Shown: positions 43,073 through 44,558 of the stretch, piece by piece
How the letters are laid out: each line of letters begins with the position of its first letter
Position numbering within the stretch: position 1 is the stretch's first letter
Source: a candidate division WOR-3 bacterium
GTDB taxonomy: Bacteria; Hydrothermota; Tepidihabitantia; Tepidihabitantales; Tepidihabitantaceae
DNA: 44,558 bases
NCBI GenBank assembly: GCA_039801245.1
Contig: JBDRUF010000009.1
Span: 1-44,558, forward strand
Reading direction: 5' to 3'
Translations under genes and position numbers: made by a program
Notes under the pieces: generated by a model
The model's database searches: none
What the model saw: the letters and a program-made list of their open reading frames with translations, nothing else
Told to the model about the DNA's origin: nothing

Positions 43073-44200
43073 TTAGGTTGGCGGTGTGAACCAGTTGACA
43101 ATTGCGGTAAAAACCCGCTCAAACACCGGGATTTTTGCCCCGGCTGTGCCCAAAAGGACAAATGCGGTGATGAGGACAATCAGGACGAGTTTGATGAAGT
43201 CCTCACCCTTGATTGTGCCCAGCATCACCGGCTCGGGCTTGAGATAGCAGGAGGCGGCATAGATTTCCTCACCAATCATCGTATAGTCACACGCAGCAAC
43301 AAAGAAGGGCAACTGGGTCGTCTCGGTAGTGCCGGCAAGCTGGATTGCGCCGGTTGTATGACCGGTCTCTGCCATAATCAGCGATTCGGCATAGAAATAT
43401 CCCAGCCAGAAGATTGCCCCGGGCTTTTCCCGAAGGATGATGCCATCAACACCAGCCGCATAGCCGAACTGGTCTGATGTCAGAAAAGAGATGTTGTCCT
43501 GGTTGTAAAGGTCGGGTCTGCCCGCCTCGGTATATGCCTCTTTCACCGTCTCCTGGGCTGCGGTCATCACAATCGGGTCGGAATTGGGAACAATCAGCCT
43601 GACCGCATATTCGGCAGCCTTGCGCGCAATCCGGCGCAGAAGCGGCAGGGCGGCAATCACCACCATATCGGTAATATACCCAAGACCAAAACTGAATAGA
43701 ATCGGCTTACCCATCTCGGTTGCCCTGCCCAGAGCGTCATCAATCGCATCCAGACCGCTGATTTTGCGGATGAACATCATTTTCCCTCTCCGCGCCAACA
43801 GGATGTAATAGATAAAGATGGCGCTGATAAAGATGGTAAGAATCAAGACATTTACCCTGCCGGTGTTGAACCACTGAGCCTGAGGCACAACTGGACCAGA
43901 AACCGGCGAATCGGCAGAGTCAGAAAGGGAATAGGCACGGACAAAATAGTAATATTCTTTGCCATTCCGCAAAAGGGAGTCGGTATCAAGATAGTCATTC
44001 TTGGTTAAGAGTTCGCTTGTGATAGGGGCAAAATCTTTATCAGGTTCATCCGAGCGAAAAAGCCGATAGCCCAGAACCGATTTAGGTTGGGGATGGCTCC
44101 AGGTGATAACAACCGCCTGCCCCTGGTCATTGGGATTATCCCTGACAATCACCGACTCCGGCGGCGCAATTGAGAAAAGCCAGAAAATCAGACCACTCAT
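43073..44200 (-). CDS. Fibronectin-III plus DUF6754-like membrane protein (head of the four-gene operon)
   Basis: 375 residues. A short hydrophobic N-terminus, a fibronectin type III domain (about 12-105, with VVITWSHP and YRLFRSDEPD), and a membrane segment (about 116-136) followed by RRGK. Next comes a ~190-residue domain (GLDAIDDALGRATEMGKPI, LPLLRRIARKAAEYAVRLIV, LPFFVAACDYTMIGEEIYAA), then a second membrane segment (about 337-356) and a short tail. The middle domain resembles what I remember as DUF6754; function unknown. By charge the FN3 domain should be outside and the DUF domain inside. Weak ribosome-binding site; short leader. Confidence 0.8.
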   Translation of the reverse strand: MSGLIFWLFSIAPPESVIVRDNPNDQGQAVVITWSHPQPKSVLGYRLFRSDEPDKDFAPITSELLTKNDYLDTDSLLRNGKEYYYFVRAYSLSDSADSPVSGPVVPQAQWFNTGRVNVLILTIFISAIFIYYILLARRGKMMFIRKISGLDAIDDALGRATEMGKPILFSFGLGYITDMVVIAALPLLRRIARKAAEYAVRLIVPNSDPIVMTAAQETVKEAYTEAGRPDLYNQDNISFLTSDQFGYAAGVDGIILREKPGAIFWLGYFYAESLIMAETGHTTGAIQLAGTTETTQLPFFVAACDYTMIGEEIYAASCYLKPEPVMLGTIKGEDFIKLVLIVLITAFVLLGTAGAKIPVFERVFTAIVNWFTPPT

Positions 44201-44219
44201 TATCCAACTAATAACCTTG

Positions 44220-44247
44220 AGGATACCAGAAGACCTAGCCCTGTCAA
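44220..44247 (-). promoter_or_regulatory. Promoter of the four-gene membrane operon
   Basis: Minus-strand TTGACA (44242-44247), 16-base spacer, TATCCT (44220-44225), 19 bases before the ATG at 44200, giving a leader of about a dozen bases. Confidence 0.6.
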
Positions 44248-44373
44248 ATTATATATTCTGCGACTAAAACCTATTCCAGATAAATTGTACAAAATGGGTT
44301 AGATTCTATTTGGCAGGTGATGCCGTTTTGTGCCGGCTGGGGTCTGAAATCTGACCTGAGATCACTGGTTATA

Positions 44374-44403
44374 AAGATTTCTCCGCTGCGGTCGAAATGA
44401 CAG
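44374..44403. repeat. REP-like dispersed repeat
   Basis: Contains GATTTCTCCGCTGCGGTCGA followed by AATGACAG. The unit is an imperfect palindrome (ATTTC/GAAAT outside, CCGC/GCGG inside). From memory, very similar repeats are scattered through intergenic DNA of many candidate-phylum genomes. Only one copy is visible here. Confidence 0.45.
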
Positions 44404-44453
44404 AAAGAAAGGTCAGAATGAACGGCTTAATCTGTTTGCCTTTCTGCCTGCAC

Positions 44454-44481
44454 AAGACCGAAGACCGGAGACCGAGGACCG
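44454..44481 (+). repeat. Four tandem heptanucleotides
   Basis: AAGACCG, AAGACCG, GAGACCG, AGGACCG. The complement of this array belongs to the same 7-base family as the array inside the propeller gene at 5362-5396. The surrounding 44248-44558 stretch otherwise contains no gene I can support. Confidence 0.65.
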
Positions 44482-44558
44482 GGGGCATCCCACTTTTGAT
44501 ACTTGCAATCTATCACCATCCCTGTGTTAAAGCAGGGGAAAAAGGCAGGGCGAGATAG

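Noticed and set aside
44290-44558. Short plus-strand frames in the terminal stretch
   Set aside because: All are under about 30 codons, run through repeat sequence and lack ribosome-binding sites.

Overview
The window reads as an ordinary, gene-dense chromosomal stretch of a Gram-negative-type (two-membrane) bacterium from an uncultured lineage. My best guess is candidate phylum WOR-3 (Stahlbacteria) or a nearby FCB-group lineage. The pointers are a SprA/Sov-type type IX secretion translocon, a secreted propeller protein with a type IX-like C-terminal sorting tail, a LapA-LapB pair, the DXP isoprenoid route, frequent GTG/TTG starts, and heptanucleotide and other intergenic repeats. This placement is inference; no rRNA gene is present to confirm it.

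Layout. 1-6426 (mostly minus): a partial acyl-CoA hydrolase/CoA-transferase with a metallo-beta-lactamase-fold hydrolase; a plus-strand rubrerythrin-like gene; a two-gene operon encoding the lysine-ketoglutarate reductase and saccharopine dehydrogenase halves of the saccharopine pathway; and a seven-bladed LVIVD propeller protein. 6567-19592 (all plus): miaB, lapA, lapB, mutS; then, from its own promoter, ugd, uxs, a Gfo/Idh oxidoreductase, a GT2 glycosyltransferase, ftsE, ftsX, an EnvC-like activator and holB. 19933-29566 (all minus): folD, a short-chain prenyl synthase, dxs, the 1896-residue SprA and comEA. 29742-31837 (minus): htrA behind a zinc-knuckle protein of unknown function. 32254-37116 (plus): tRNA-Val(GAC) leading an operon with a zinc-ribbon coiled-coil protein, an RNase H-like protein, a lipid acyltransferase, dut and two tandem GT4 glycosyltransferases. 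37081-40687 (minus): metG, tatD, rsmA. 40910-44200 (minus): a tight four-gene operon of membrane proteins of unknown function, headed by a fibronectin-III protein that resembles DUF6754. The last 350 bases hold only repeats.

How the genes fit together. Much of the window concerns the cell envelope: LapA/LapB, UDP-xylose supply, FtsEX-EnvC septal hydrolysis, HtrA, SprA and its likely cargo, and an acyltransferase plus GT4 glycolipid-type module. Housekeeping functions (MiaB, MutS, HolB, Dut, RsmA, TatD, MetG, FolD) are interspersed.

Regulation visible in the sequence. Nine operon heads carry a sigma-70-like promoter, TTGAC(A/T) then 15-16 bases then TATAAT-like. In five of them the -10 box ends only 6-9 bases before the start codon, so these mRNAs are probably leaderless. 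A ~100 bp intergenic repeat is present in two clear and two weaker copies. I saw no convincing intrinsic terminator.

The most likely undescribed system is the four-gene membrane operon at 40910-44200. The intergenic repeat family and the heptanucleotide repeat translated inside the propeller gene are the most unusual non-coding observations.
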